Source: Bacillota bacterium (GTDB lineage Bacteria; Bacillota; UBA4882; JAAYXC01). Taken from it: a stretch of DNA of 23,330 nucleotides. The notes beneath the pieces are model-generated. The model had not been told where the DNA came from and searched no databases. It saw only the letters and a list, made by a program, of their open reading frames with translations. Made by a program: the position numbers and the translations under genes. This document shows, piece by piece, positions 15,015-23,330 of this stretch. The DNA is taken from NCBI GenBank assembly GCA_012516115.1, contig JAAYXC010000252.1:1-23330 (forward strand), written 5' to 3'. The number at the start of each line of letters is the position of its first letter. The first letter of the stretch is position 1.

Positions 15015-18000
15015 TCGGTAGCCCCCTTTCTCGTTCCCCCAAGCCGCTCCCTCGCGGCGCGTTTCTCGGCATTCGTTAAATAAACATTGTTGACGCGCTC
15101 ACCGGTGAAGTGCCCGTCTTTCCAAAACCAAGGGAAATCCTCTTTGGGGCGCAGACTCTCGGACTCTCTGCCCTTGTCTTTGTTCCATTTGATGTTGGGG
15201 TTCTTGCGCAATACACCGGCCTCGACAAAGGGGCGGATGTTTAACCGGACGCCGTCGTTCAAGTCCGGTTCCCAACCGATGGGCTGCTCGTGAAGCGGCT
15301 TCCAGCGGACAAAGATGTCATAGGGTCGCTCGCCCTCTAAGATTTGCTTAAGTTTCTGCTGCAGCTCCAAAGCGGCAGCGAGGCGGTTTTCGACGCCCCG
15401 TTCCCCTACCTTTACCCCGTGGAGCTGCTCTTCAATCCAATCTCCAAGTAGTGTATAGGTGAGACGCTCCAAGCGTTTGCGGTCAAGCTTGTGATAATTG
15501 ACGAGTGCAGAAAAGCCATCACGCCGCCCATCCCAGATTTGCCAGATGAATGGCCGCTGGTGGAAGAGCCGGCAATGTTGCTCAAAGAAACCATCTCGAA
15601 GCCAGTCCTCGAGCGTCTTGCCGGCGAATCCCACTCTTTCGAGGAGCTTAGATAGGATGGCCGGACTCCATGGTGTTCCATAGGCGCGTGCCAAAACCCG
15701 CTGAAGCCGATCCGCCGCCGGCTGCTCGCCACGCACGGGTGGTATACATACGATACCGTCCTCATCGGCAAGATCTAAAAGTTCCTCACACCGCCGAACC
15801 CACTCCCGCTGCTCCTCGGCCAAATCCATCTCCCGATCCAGTTCCGCCGGCCAGCGGTAGCCCAAAAGCCGCGCCACCGCAACCTGCAGGACGCTCTCGT
15901 CCGTGCGCAGCGGCCCGTGCGCGGTCCACTTTTTCTCTTCGTCCCAAATCACAGAACCGCAAGGGTGCCCGTGAAAGATCCATTGAGTCGGATCATCGGA
16001 AAAAGGTTTGGGAAGGCCGTTGGGATACTTCTCCGCCGCGACCTTCTGCCAGTGGGCTAGGTCGAAAGGGACTTTCAGAACTGTCGCCGTCGTTATAGCA
16101 ACTTTCTGATCTATCTGGCGCACCAACTCGCGGAATAACGGATCAAAGCAGAAAGCCGCAATAGCAGGTAAGTCCCTCTTGTTCTTCGCTATAATTGGGA
16201 TAATGGCGCTGTCATAAACCTGGCCCAGGAAGAAGCACGTTGGTAAGGAACTCACACTACCGATCCCCACCCCATACATCCCTAACGCTCCCAAACCCTG
16301 AAGCCTAGCCATCATCGCGCCATCATTCTGCCAATTGATCAAATGGGTGCAGCCGTCGAAAGCGTGTGTGCATGACGCCGAAGATTGCATTAGACGCCAA
16401 GGTTGTAAAACTTTTGGCAACTCCCAGAAGCGAATACATAGGCGCTCGTTATCTCCGGTTTTAACTCCTTGGTAAGCGTGAGCAATACTAAAGAGGTAAT
16501 CCTCTACTGGCTGAGCAACCAGGGTTATCCGTGCATCCGGATTCCTTAACTGGTCGTCCTGATGGACAAGGGTAATAGTTGTTGGCAGTTCACCAGCGAG
16601 AAGGGCGGCCTTTTCAGTGGCGTAGATAGGCCGCTGGCCTCGTGGGGCCGACACGTCGATACCAACCATCGTCGTTGTCTCAGCAGGTTTGACCGCCGAC
16701 AGGATAAACAAGGCAACGAAAGCCCCAGCAGCGGCACCACTCTCGAACGCATGTTCACCTAACTGGGCTACAAAATTCCATGTCCATTGTTTAAGCAACG
16801 ATTCGCGTAGCTTCTTGTAGGTCATGAGAAAGAGCCAGTTTTGTGGCAAAACTAGAGCTACCGTCCCATCCTGAGCACAGAAGTCAATGCACCGAAGCAG
16901 AAAGGCCGTTGCGAGATCTGTTTTGCCTGTCGGAAAATGTTTTTCCAGATAGACCTTCAGTGTCTCGTCCTGTTTGCTACGACCCAAGTACGGTACGTTC
17001 GTCGCCACCAGCGTGTACTTGCGTACCAAGAGAGCTGCGGCCTTGGTGAGCCCCTGAGCCGCGATGCCTGCCTCGGTGGCGATAGCATCACGCTTCACGT
17101 CTTCCCGTGTAAGAGCTTGTTCGAGAAGAGGTTGGAGCTCCCACCAATCAATTAGTTTGGTAGCATGTCCCTTGGTGGGATCAAGTAGGCTTACCAATAT
17201 AGGGGCATAGCGGAATTCATCATAGAGCCAACCCATGGCAATGCGCAGGTTATTATTATGATGATTCGAAGCTAGCTTGGTCCAATCATCCTTCGATGCT
17301 CCTACTGCAAGCCCCGAGCAAGCGATGTGTAAATCCGGCAGTGGTCGGTAACCGCCAGCGCCGGGATAGGTCCAAGCCGTGAAAGCCAAATTAAAGGCCG
17401 CGATCTGGGTGCAACGCTCGTCGATCTCCAGGCCAAAAAGGTTCTCGTGCAGCACGGCATCGCATGCCTCGCGGACGGAAAGTCCCTCTTCGACGATGCG
17501 CATCGGCACGAGGATCCGGAAAGCCTCCACCAAGAAGTGTCCCGAGCCACAGCAGGGGTCAAGCACAGTAATCTCAGCGGCGCGTTTTGGCCACCCTTGG
17601 AAAGTGCCTGCCGCCGGACGCCAGGGGCCTGCTTCGCCTTCCCGAACGAAGCGCAGGTAGCTCCAGTCATAACCCGGAAGCGCACATGCCCGCCGCAGCT
17701 CTTCTTCGGATGCAGCGGTCTCGGCAAGCTCCGGATGCTTGGCCAACATCTTACCCGCCCACCAAGCACCCAGAGTGTTATGGAGCAAAAACTTCACCAT
17801 ATACGGCTCGGTGAAGAGCTGTGTCACGGCGGGAAGCTCGTCGGCGCCTATCTTCCGCCCGCCTTTGACCGCCTCGTTTATCTCTTCTTTGCGTTTCGCC
17901 TGCCAGAACTGGTATACCCAGCCCAGACTGTCATCGGCGGTAAAAACCTCGGCCGGAAGTCCGGCCAGGAGCGCCTCGAGTCTCTGCTGGTGTTCGGGGG

Positions 18001-18421
18001 CCAAGCGTACGGCGAGGACCGGATCGTCGGGGCGAAAGATGGCCGGAAGCATCCGGGACGCAAAGAGGCCGGCCAGTCCCCAGCCATCCTTCTCCCCGGC
18101 CTTAGCGGCAAGCTCCGTGCATTCGGCGAGGGTCACCGGCACGCCGAGCTCGGAATGGATCAGCAGATGGTTCTCGGCGAGGAAACGGGCAAAGAGCATC
18201 CGGTGCCAATGCGCGTAAGCGCACTCCACCACGAGACGGCCGATCTCCTGCTCGTCGTTCGGCTTGCCCGGGTCCCCGAGCTGGCAGGCATGAGCGCGAA
18301 GTTTGATACGTAGATCGCGTTCTTCAGGGGTCATCTCGGCGAAGGGTTCGGAACGATCCAGGGCCAGACGTTGCAGCCCAGCACGGGCCCCGGCCTCGGC
18401 TACTTCACGCGCCTCCACCAC
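15011..18421 (-). CDS. pglX: BREX adenine-specific DNA methyltransferase PglX
   Basis: PglX (BrxX) marks host DNA, in studied systems as N6-methyladenine at a non-palindromic site, so the BREX complex can tell self from phage. The open part has 1136 residues from GTG 18421. Seen: an N-terminal helical region, SAM-binding motif I DPCCGSGHF (288-296), catalytic motif IV as NVPY (475-478) in place of NPPY, and ALVLPQNWLFL after it. A long target-recognition half ends with basic residues. Family members normally begin MxLSxxLRxRLxxxVVEAR; that beginning is found upstream in the same frame from ATG 18466 but is cut by TAA 18430..18428. GTG 18421 and 18418 have no ribosome-binding site, so expression needs reinitiation or readthrough. 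The stop overlaps the PHP-ATPase start (ATGA). Confidence 0.93.
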   Translation of the reverse strand: MVEAREVAEAGARAGLQRLALDRSEPFAEMTPEERDLRIKLRAHACQLGDPGKPNDEQEIGRLVVECAYAHWHRMLFARFLAENHLLIHSELGVPVTLAECTELAAKAGEKDGWGLAGLFASRMLPAIFRPDDPVLAVRLAPEHQQRLEALLAGLPAEVFTADDSLGWVYQFWQAKRKEEINEAVKGGRKIGADELPAVTQLFTEPYMVKFLLHNTLGAWWAGKMLAKHPELAETAASEEELRRACALPGYDWSYLRFVREGEAGPWRPAAGTFQGWPKRAAEITVLDPCCGSGHFLVEAFRILVPMRIVEEGLSVREACDAVLHENLFGLEIDERCTQIAAFNLAFTAWTYPGAGGYRPLPDLHIACSGLAVGASKDDWTKLASNHHNNNLRIAMGWLYDEFRYAPILVSLLDPTKGHATKLIDWWELQPLLEQALTREDVKRDAIATEAGIAAQGLTKAAALLVRKYTLVATNVPYLGRSKQDETLKVYLEKHFPTGKTDLATAFLLRCIDFCAQDGTVALVLPQNWLFLMTYKKLRESLLKQWTWNFVAQLGEHAFESGAAAGAFVALFILSAVKPAETTTMVGIDVSAPRGQRPIYATEKAALLAGELPTTITLVHQDDQLRNPDARITLVAQPVEDYLFSIAHAYQGVKTGDNERLCIRFWELPKVLQPWRLMQSSASCTHAFDGCTHLINWQNDGAMMARLQGLGALGMYGVGIGSVSSLPTCFFLGQVYDSAIIPIIAKNKRDLPAIAAFCFDPLFRELVRQIDQKVAITTATVLKVPFDLAHWQKVAAEKYPNGLPKPFSDDPTQWIFHGHPCGSVIWDEEKKWTAHGPLRTDESVLQVAVARLLGYRWPAELDREMDLAEEQREWVRRCEELLDLADEDGIVCIPPVRGEQPAADRLQRVLARAYGTPWSPAILSKLLERVGFAGKTLEDWLRDGFFEQHCRLFHQRPFIWQIWDGRRDGFSALVNYHKLDRKRLERLTYTLLGDWIEEQLHGVKVGERGVENRLAAALELQQKLKQILEGERPYDIFVRWKPLHEQPIGWEPDLNDGVRLNIRPFVEAGVLRKNPNIKWNKDKGRESESLRPKEDFPWFWKDGHFTGERVNNVYLTNAEKRAARERLGGTRKGATE

Positions 18422-18427
18422 CGTTTT

Positions 18428-18466
18428 TTAGAGCCGACGTCTTAGGTTATCGGAAAGCGATGCCAT
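18428..18466 (-). pseudogene. Detached N-terminal codons of pglX ending in an in-frame TAA
   Basis: ATG 18466, 16 nt after brxC, starts MASLSDNLRRRL and stops at TAA 18430..18428. The next codons (AAA ACG, then GTG GTG GAG) continue in the same frame into KTVVEAREVAEAGARA, the expected PglX sequence. A single GAA-to-TAA or AAA-to-TAA change would explain it. The stop lies at the head of a run of six A. GGGA about 8 nt before the ATG is a plausible ribosome-binding site, so this looks like the original start. Confidence 0.75.
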
Positions 18467-18482
18467 CTCTAAGTCCCTACCT

Positions 18483-21400
18483 TTACACGATCACCGGGCC
18501 TTTCCCGAGCTGTTCGCGGAGCCTTGCCTCTACCTCTTTGAGCCAGGCCATGAGCTCTTCCTCCGTCCGGATGGTGGCAGACGGAAGAGTTACGCGGACG
18601 GCCTTTGGCTCAAGCAACTTCGTTGCTTCTTCGAGCGCCTTGGCGAAGCGCTGCGCAAGGGCGTCGCGCCGGGTAACCCAGGACTCAAGTGAGATCTCCG
18701 CGAGTGAGGCCAATAGCTCTTCTTCCGTGCCCACGCGGACATCGGGTACGCTGGCGATTCCGTGGCGACGGAGGATCTGGTCACGCTGCTCTGGCGTGAG
18801 GCGTTTCCAGACCTCCATGGCTTCAAGCTTCTGTTTCTCGGTCTGATACTGCGTAACATATGATTCTCGGGCCTGTTGGAGGGCTTTCCGCAGCGCCTGG
18901 GCAAGCTGACCGGCAAGCGGAGGAACAGGATCGGGATCGCTTAGAAGCGTGCGATTCGTGCGTATGGCCTCGATCTGGGGGGCGAGTTCGGAGTAGATGG
19001 GTAGTCCGCGTGCGTGTCCGGCGAGCTGCTCCAGGCTTTGCCAACGTGGAAGCCGCTTTGAGATGAGATCGGCACGCTTCCGCCACTCGGTAATGTATAA
19101 AGAAAGATTCTCCCGTGCCTCGTAAATTGCCATAAGCTGCTCGTTCCCGGATAACTTGAGTAGCTCGGTCAATAGCGGTGGGTTCGGCGCCGCCGGAAGG
19201 GGCGGGTCACCACCACCGGCCTGCCTGGCAAGTCCCTTCAACATCTGGAGAAACCGGTTGGCCGCCTCTGCTTCCTCGTTGGGGTTAAACTGAACGCCGG
19301 CTTCCTGGAAGAGTTTCCGTAATTCAAGCCGTTGTTGGACGGTAATCGTGAGGCTCTCTAGCCGGAAGTTGACCACCCCGATGTTCCGTTGGTCTAGTTG
19401 CTTTTGGTTGAGAACTTTACCGTCCTGGCTTGCATGGAGACGACCACTCCCGGCGAGTACGATTAAGGCTCCATCAATGGCATCTTGGGGCCAACCGTAA
19501 GGTGGAGCCGCAAAATGTTTGCGAATATCACGTCCATTCTTCCCGCCGGCGACAAAGGCCAGAATCTCCTTACACACTCTATGATCTTCAGGGTTGCCTT
19601 CATGGCCCACGATTTCAAGCGCATCGGCTGCCCCGGCCCTGGCGTGCTCAATAACTTTGTTCCATCCTGGGTGATCCGCATCGGCAAACCGCGGGTAAAG
19701 TCGTTGAAGGGCGTCTTTAGCGGCTTCTTGGACCTTTTCGGTCAGGTTTACCCCCATCTTCTCTATGCCGCCGGCCAAAATAACCCGGGCACTTGAGAAG
19801 ATCTCTTCTAAAATCGCTTTACATTGTTGCTGGGCAAGACGTAAACGCGATTCCATACTGGCGCGTGCCTCCAGACCCTCCGGAGTGTTCGGATGGCCTT
19901 TGGCGTTTAAAGTCTCGCCCGCAGCCTTGGCGCTCGCAATATACTTTTTGAGTTCGTCAGCGGCGTATCGAGGAAGATAAACGGTGATAAGTGGGCTATC
20001 GGTGCCTGCGGCACGGGCATCGGCCAGAACGGACTTTTCGTCGTCGTTCCAGCCGTCCCGCACCCAGACGGGTACATCGGCGCCATCTGTGGGCGGAGGT
20101 TCCGGGGTGAAATGAAGCTGAATCTTGCGCTGGAGTTTGTACTGACCATGTGATAGCTTTACACCCTTTAGCGTTTCACCAAGCTGCGCACGCAGGAGTT
20201 CCATCCGTTCGGTCGCCAGTGCTGCTTCGTCGTTTTGGATGCGGGAGAGGCGATCTCGATACTCAGCTTCCCAAGCCGCGCCCTCAGGAGTCTGCAGGCG
20301 ATATTCATCGCCCACGCGTGTGAGTGTACCGGCCTCGAACAGCTCATGAAGAAGCGGCGGGATTAGACGCCGCAGCTCCGTGCTGCCGGTACGAAGATCC
20401 TCGACAAGGAGATCCGCCAAGGTCTCCGGGGTCGCCCGTAGGCCTATATCGCTGCCGGCTTCGCGCGGAAGCTTACCGATAAGAAAACAGAGGGCGCATA
20501 AACGAGACTTGAGACGGCCAAGGTCGCTTCCATCATTGAGCCGTTCAATGGTCTCCTGGATCTGGCGCGAAAGGGCCCCAGTTTGGACCATCTGGGTTTT
20601 GTTCTGCTCGTAGATGAAGTCGGCGGCTACAACGGTACCAAACGATTTCTCGGCGATGGCGCGCATTGCTTCAAAGACGTTGGTAAGCTGATTGCGGAGC
20701 TCTGCCCTGGTCCCGCTGGGATCGATAGCCCGCATGGCCCGCTCCCAAAATCGACGGCGGGTGGGGAGCAACGGATAGTCAGCCACGAGGACGGCGTCAT
20801 CTTCCTTGCGTGGCCCAATCCTTGTCCCAGTCAAGTGCCGGGAAATCTCCCCACTACACTCCTCAAGAAAGTTGCGGATCAAGGGTTCTTTATACGGCTT
20901 CTTGGCCAGGATGATCTTGCGGACCACAGTATCCACATCGGCGTCCGAAAGCTCTACAGAAAGTCTGAAACGGGCCTGAAGCTTCTCGAGTTGCGGGGTA
21001 TTCGTAATGGCATTCTGACCCGTGCCAACGAAAAGAAGGCGTGCGCCGAATCTCTTCGAACAGGCCTCGGCCACCTCTTGAAGGCGATAGGCCCGGTCGG
21101 TGCTATTGCCGATGTACTGTTGTACCTCGTCGAGAACAATCAACGTCAAGGGGAGTGTGCTGCCGGGGCCTAGTGCCTCTTCGATGGTGGCTACCATATC
21201 CGCATCGGAAATATCGGCCGGACGCGGAAACTGGGCTTTGATCTGAGCGCGTACCTCCTTCTCGCTCTCGGCGAAAGTGGGATCCACTTGAAGGAGCGCC
21301 CTGGCAAGGATAGGCGAGACGTAAAGATCATGGAGTTCGCTTTCAAAGCGCCGCCCTTCCCCTTCGACGATCTGTTTCACACGGTCGAAAAAGCCATTCT

Positions 21401-21923
21401 TCTTTAAAAACAGAATAAAACGGGCGGCGGCATAGTCATGCGGTAGTCCCATGGAACGAAAGAGAATACCCAAAAGGGCCAGACGAACGCTATCACCGGC
21501 CCCTGCACCAAGTTTTCCCCCTGCGGCATGTAGGCCGCCGAATCTTTTCCCTTGGGTAGACACCTCACGAAGCAGAGCCTTGATTTCCTCGGGGACCTGC
21601 GCGATACCGCGTGCCGTGGCCCCGTCCGGGAATTTGAAATCCGTCCATAGAAAACGTAACATCTTAACGAAATGGGACTTACCGCTCCCGTAGAAACCAC
21701 TCACCCAGACCGCCGGTTGTTCCTCATGGCCGAGGTTATCTAAATAAGCCTGGAGGATACGTTCAAGACCCCTAGCATACTGCCCCTCGCATACAAATGT
21801 CTCCAGTTCGTAACGAAGTGTCCGAAGTTCTTGCTCGGATCCAGGGTCTACGACCTCGGCCACGCCTTGGTTAACCAGGCGATTCTCAAGCGGATCCTTA
21901 AGAAAGACTTCTCGGACCTTCAT
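18483..21923 (-). CDS. brxC: BREX P-loop ATPase BrxC
   Basis: BrxC is the large ATPase of the BREX core and is required for defence; it is thought to work with PglX and PglZ on DNA. The 1146 residues are normal. Seen: a family-typical start MKVREVFLKDPLENRLVNQG, Walker A GFYGSGKSH (76-84) in VWVSGFYGSGKSHFVK, Walker B LIVLDE (261-266), and ARLLFVGTGQN shortly after. Long helical and beta segments make up the rest. The start ATG 21923 overlaps the brxB stop (ATGA), and the TAA stop at 18483 shows that TAA is a genuine terminator in this operon. No frame break was found. The gap to the original pglX ATG is 16 nt. Confidence 0.94.
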   Translation of the reverse strand: MKVREVFLKDPLENRLVNQGVAEVVDPGSEQELRTLRYELETFVCEGQYARGLERILQAYLDNLGHEEQPAVWVSGFYGSGKSHFVKMLRFLWTDFKFPDGATARGIAQVPEEIKALLREVSTQGKRFGGLHAAGGKLGAGAGDSVRLALLGILFRSMGLPHDYAAARFILFLKKNGFFDRVKQIVEGEGRRFESELHDLYVSPILARALLQVDPTFAESEKEVRAQIKAQFPRPADISDADMVATIEEALGPGSTLPLTLIVLDEVQQYIGNSTDRAYRLQEVAEACSKRFGARLLFVGTGQNAITNTPQLEKLQARFRLSVELSDADVDTVVRKIILAKKPYKEPLIRNFLEECSGEISRHLTGTRIGPRKEDDAVLVADYPLLPTRRRFWERAMRAIDPSGTRAELRNQLTNVFEAMRAIAEKSFGTVVAADFIYEQNKTQMVQTGALSRQIQETIERLNDGSDLGRLKSRLCALCFLIGKLPREAGSDIGLRATPETLADLLVEDLRTGSTELRRLIPPLLHELFEAGTLTRVGDEYRLQTPEGAAWEAEYRDRLSRIQNDEAALATERMELLRAQLGETLKGVKLSHGQYKLQRKIQLHFTPEPPPTDGADVPVWVRDGWNDDEKSVLADARAAGTDSPLITVYLPRYAADELKKYIASAKAAGETLNAKGHPNTPEGLEARASMESRLRLAQQQCKAILEEIFSSARVILAGGIEKMGVNLTEKVQEAAKDALQRLYPRFADADHPGWNKVIEHARAGAADALEIVGHEGNPEDHRVCKEILAFVAGGKNGRDIRKHFAAPPYGWPQDAIDGALIVLAGSGRLHASQDGKVLNQKQLDQRNIGVVNFRLESLTITVQQRLELRKLFQEAGVQFNPNEEAEAANRFLQMLKGLARQAGGGDPPLPAAPNPPLLTELLKLSGNEQLMAIYEARENLSLYITEWRKRADLISKRLPRWQSLEQLAGHARGLPIYSELAPQIEAIRTNRTLLSDPDPVPPLAGQLAQALRKALQQARESYVTQYQTEKQKLEAMEVWKRLTPEQRDQILRRHGIASVPDVRVGTEEELLASLAEISLESWVTRRDALAQRFAKALEEATKLLEPKAVRVTLPSATIRTEEELMAWLKEVEARLREQLGKGPVIV

Positions 21924-22474
21924 ACCTGCCCCACTCCTTCCGCGGCTGTAATCGGTACCGCGTGGTAGTTCCAGCCGTCACGCGCATCAAGCAGACGGTA
22001 GTTATTGTCTTCGTAACTTCCGGGAAAAAAAACCAGCAGTCGGCCTCGGATGTAATCTTCGACCATCTCCATTAATCTCGATGCCTTCATAAACCCAAAA
22101 AGCCCAGCCACACCGAGAATAGCCACAATGGTCATCTCATCCGCCGCCTCCAGCTCACTGCGTACCCGGTAGGCGACGAATCGCTCGAACCCAGGATGGG
22201 GGGAGGGAAGATCTTCGGGTGACTCGAAATAGAACTCGCGGTACTCCTGTTGGGACATCCAAGAAGCAAATACATTTGTCAAATCGCAGAGTCGCCAACC
22301 ATGTCCGGCATCCTTGGTCGCGATCTCGAAGCTCGAAAGGTTCAGTCGTAATCGACGTTCGTCGGCCGGGTCGTACACGGCGAACCAGATGCGCTGTGGC
22401 TGGGGGAGCGAGAGATCCCAAGGAAGGGAAACGTAACGCGCATAGTTCGTACGAAGTAATTCAATCCGATTCAC
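21920..22474 (-). CDS. brxB: BREX protein BrxB (DUF1788)
   Basis: A 184-residue cytoplasmic protein of the DUF1788 family, a small component of type 1, 5 and 6 BREX systems; its molecular role is not established. The diagnostic part is the C-terminal block RGRLLVFFPGSYEDNNYRLL (143-162) followed by DARDGWNYHAVPI (163-175), well conserved in BrxB. An earlier segment, VAILGVAGLFGFMKASRLME (117-136), also fits. Start GTG 22474 has GGAGG about 8 nt upstream and lies within the 3' end of brxA (14-nt overlap). The 3' end overlaps brxC by 4 nt. Confidence 0.9.
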   Translation of the reverse strand: MNRIELLRTNYARYVSLPWDLSLPQPQRIWFAVYDPADERRLRLNLSSFEIATKDAGHGWRLCDLTNVFASWMSQQEYREFYFESPEDLPSPHPGFERFVAYRVRSELEAADEMTIVAILGVAGLFGFMKASRLMEMVEDYIRGRLLVFFPGSYEDNNYRLLDARDGWNYHAVPITAAEGVGQV

Positions 22475-23285
22475 GAAGCGCCTCCTCTTCTTCGGGGGTA
22501 ATGAGTTTCGGAAATCGTACGTCTACAACCGATCCTGCACGGCGGAAATCGATCCACCCTCGCCGCGCGGCTATGGCCGCAAGATCGTAAAGAGTTTCCT
22601 TGGGTGTATCAAGGAGCGCGGTCCATACCGTTGAAAATAACGATAGGCCCCCTGCACCTGTAAGCCGCCCCAGGACCAAGGCATATGCAGTGGCTTCGGG
22701 CGTGACAACGGGTCGCGCACGCCTGCGAATCTTGTTGCCTACAAGGTGGCCCGACTGAGTCCAAGAAGAACATATCCGGTTCCCTATTGCTTTCAGGTTA
22801 ATCGGGCTGAATCGGTTGGGAGCCTTCATCCGAATGGCCTCTATAAAATCTCCAGGGGTTACAATCGAATCGATCGGAGCCTGTAAGATCACTGGAACAG
22901 TCATCCTTAAAAGCGGATCGCGAGCGCATGCGCATAAAATGGCAAGTAACGGGCGTCCCTCCGAGTCGTTCTCCCAGAGTTGTCGAAAACACCGGAAAAC
23001 AGCCAACCTAAGGTCGAAACCATACAATACGTGGAGCCTTCTCCACGTCCAGATACGGGTGGACACTGTACTTTTTCCCAATACGTTTTCTTCCACGATC
23101 GCGATGCGGTAGTCATCAGCTGTGGCATCGGCAGGGGTCGAAGCAAGAAGTTGGCGTAGATCCGCCAGCATGATGCTGCGGCTGGTATGAACACCACGTT
23201 CCCCTGAACGAAAACCAAATCGGTCGGGGAATTTTATACCATTCGAAATACCTGTATATATGGCTGGCTCAGAATCGGTGGTCAT
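22461..23285 (-). CDS. brxA: BrxA-like BREX protein
   Basis: A 274-residue protein in the position of brxA, the first core gene. The region from about residue 33, HTSRSIMLADLRQLL, then ENVLGKSTVSTRIWTWRRL (about 66-84) and LYGFDLRLAVFRCFRQLW, resembles BrxA proteins of diverse BREX loci. BrxA has helix-turn-helix-like subdomains and has been reported to bind DNA. It is longer than the roughly 200-residue E. coli type, with an unmatched N-terminal 30 residues and a C-terminal region (about 180-274). ATG 23285 is fixed by GGAGG with a 6-nt spacer. The gene is intact and overlaps brxB. Position and the central motif support the call; overall similarity to DUF1819 BrxA is not strong by eye. Confidence 0.72.
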   Translation of the reverse strand: MTTDSEPAIYTGISNGIKFPDRFGFRSGERGVHTSRSIMLADLRQLLASTPADATADDYRIAIVEENVLGKSTVSTRIWTWRRLHVLYGFDLRLAVFRCFRQLWENDSEGRPLLAILCACARDPLLRMTVPVILQAPIDSIVTPGDFIEAIRMKAPNRFSPINLKAIGNRICSSWTQSGHLVGNKIRRRARPVVTPEATAYALVLGRLTGAGGLSLFSTVWTALLDTPKETLYDLAAIAARRGWIDFRRAGSVVDVRFPKLITPEEEEALRESD

Positions 23286-23330
23286 ATTTATCCTCCAGGT
23301 CAGTTAAAATTAGGATAAAAAGGAAATAGA
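23286..23330 (-). promoter_or_regulatory. Ribosome-binding site and AT-rich upstream end of the BREX operon
   Basis: GGAGG (23296..23292) precedes ATG 23285 with 6 nt between, a strong ribosome-binding site. The remaining 34 nt are AT-rich, unlike the genes around them, with possible -10-like TATCCT and TAATTT. A -35 box, and any regulator such as a WYL-domain BrxR, would lie beyond the edge, so no promoter can be called. Confidence 0.6.

Noticed and set aside
17447..18313. A 288-codon open frame on the plus strand
   Set aside because: Antisense shadow of pglX; the minus-strand protein has clear methyltransferase motifs and this one has none.
2761..18466. Alternative genetic code with TAA as a sense codon
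   Set aside because: brxC, brxL and rluD end at TAA at their expected family lengths.
1..23330. CRISPR array, toxin-antitoxin pair, integrase or insertion sequence
   Set aside because: I saw no regularly spaced repeats, small paired genes or recombinase motifs in either strand.

Overview
The window comes from a bacterium, most likely a GC-rich, possibly thermophilic Bacillota (Clostridia/Moorella-like). The evidence is a T-box leader with a sigma-A promoter in front of ileS, and a conserved neighbourhood of ileS, a DUF5665 protein, a YteA-type DksA/TraR protein, rluD, an M50 peptidase and an HD-domain gene. Every gene I can support lies on the minus strand, so transcription runs from high to low coordinates. 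No species can be named from sequence alone.

Right two thirds (about 7.6-23.3 kb): one tightly packed phage-defence operon of the BREX type. In transcription order it holds brxA-like, brxB, brxC (ATPase), pglX (adenine methyltransferase), a PHP-domain/SMC-like ATPase fusion, pglZ (alkaline-phosphatase fold) and brxL (AAA+/Lon-like). Most junctions are ATGA overlaps or gaps of 1-16 nt, so the seven genes are probably one translationally coupled message starting just beyond the right edge. The PHP-ATPase is not a core BREX gene. It sits between pglX and pglZ, the slot where a type IV restriction gene (brxU) is found in the pEFER BREX island. The upstream part of pglX carries an in-frame TAA that separates a short family-like N-terminus from the rest of the enzyme.

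Junction (about 6.96-7.6 kb): a decayed C-terminal fragment of a DUF91/NucS-like nuclease follows brxL. Then come a GC-rich hairpin of a common intergenic-repeat type, a near-consensus sigma-A promoter, and a T-box riboswitch with its terminator that controls ileS.

Left third (1-6.96 kb): housekeeping genes of clearly higher GC. ileS encodes a type 2 isoleucyl-tRNA synthetase whose HIGH signature is rearranged to GIHH, the altered GXHH form linked to mupirocin hyper-resistance. Then follow a small DUF5665 membrane protein, a DksA/TraR zinc-finger gene split by an in-frame TAA, lgt (lipoprotein diacylglyceryl transferase), rluD (23S rRNA pseudouridine synthase), a site-2-protease-like M50 peptidase behind its own extended -10 promoter, and the start of an HD-domain phosphohydrolase cut by the left edge.

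The points most worth following up are the PHP-SMC ATPase embedded in a BREX operon, the premature stop near the start of pglX, the second in-frame stop in the DksA-like gene, and the GIHH IleRS. TAA is a normal terminator here (brxC, brxL and rluD end with it), so the internal TAAs are not explained by an altered genetic code.
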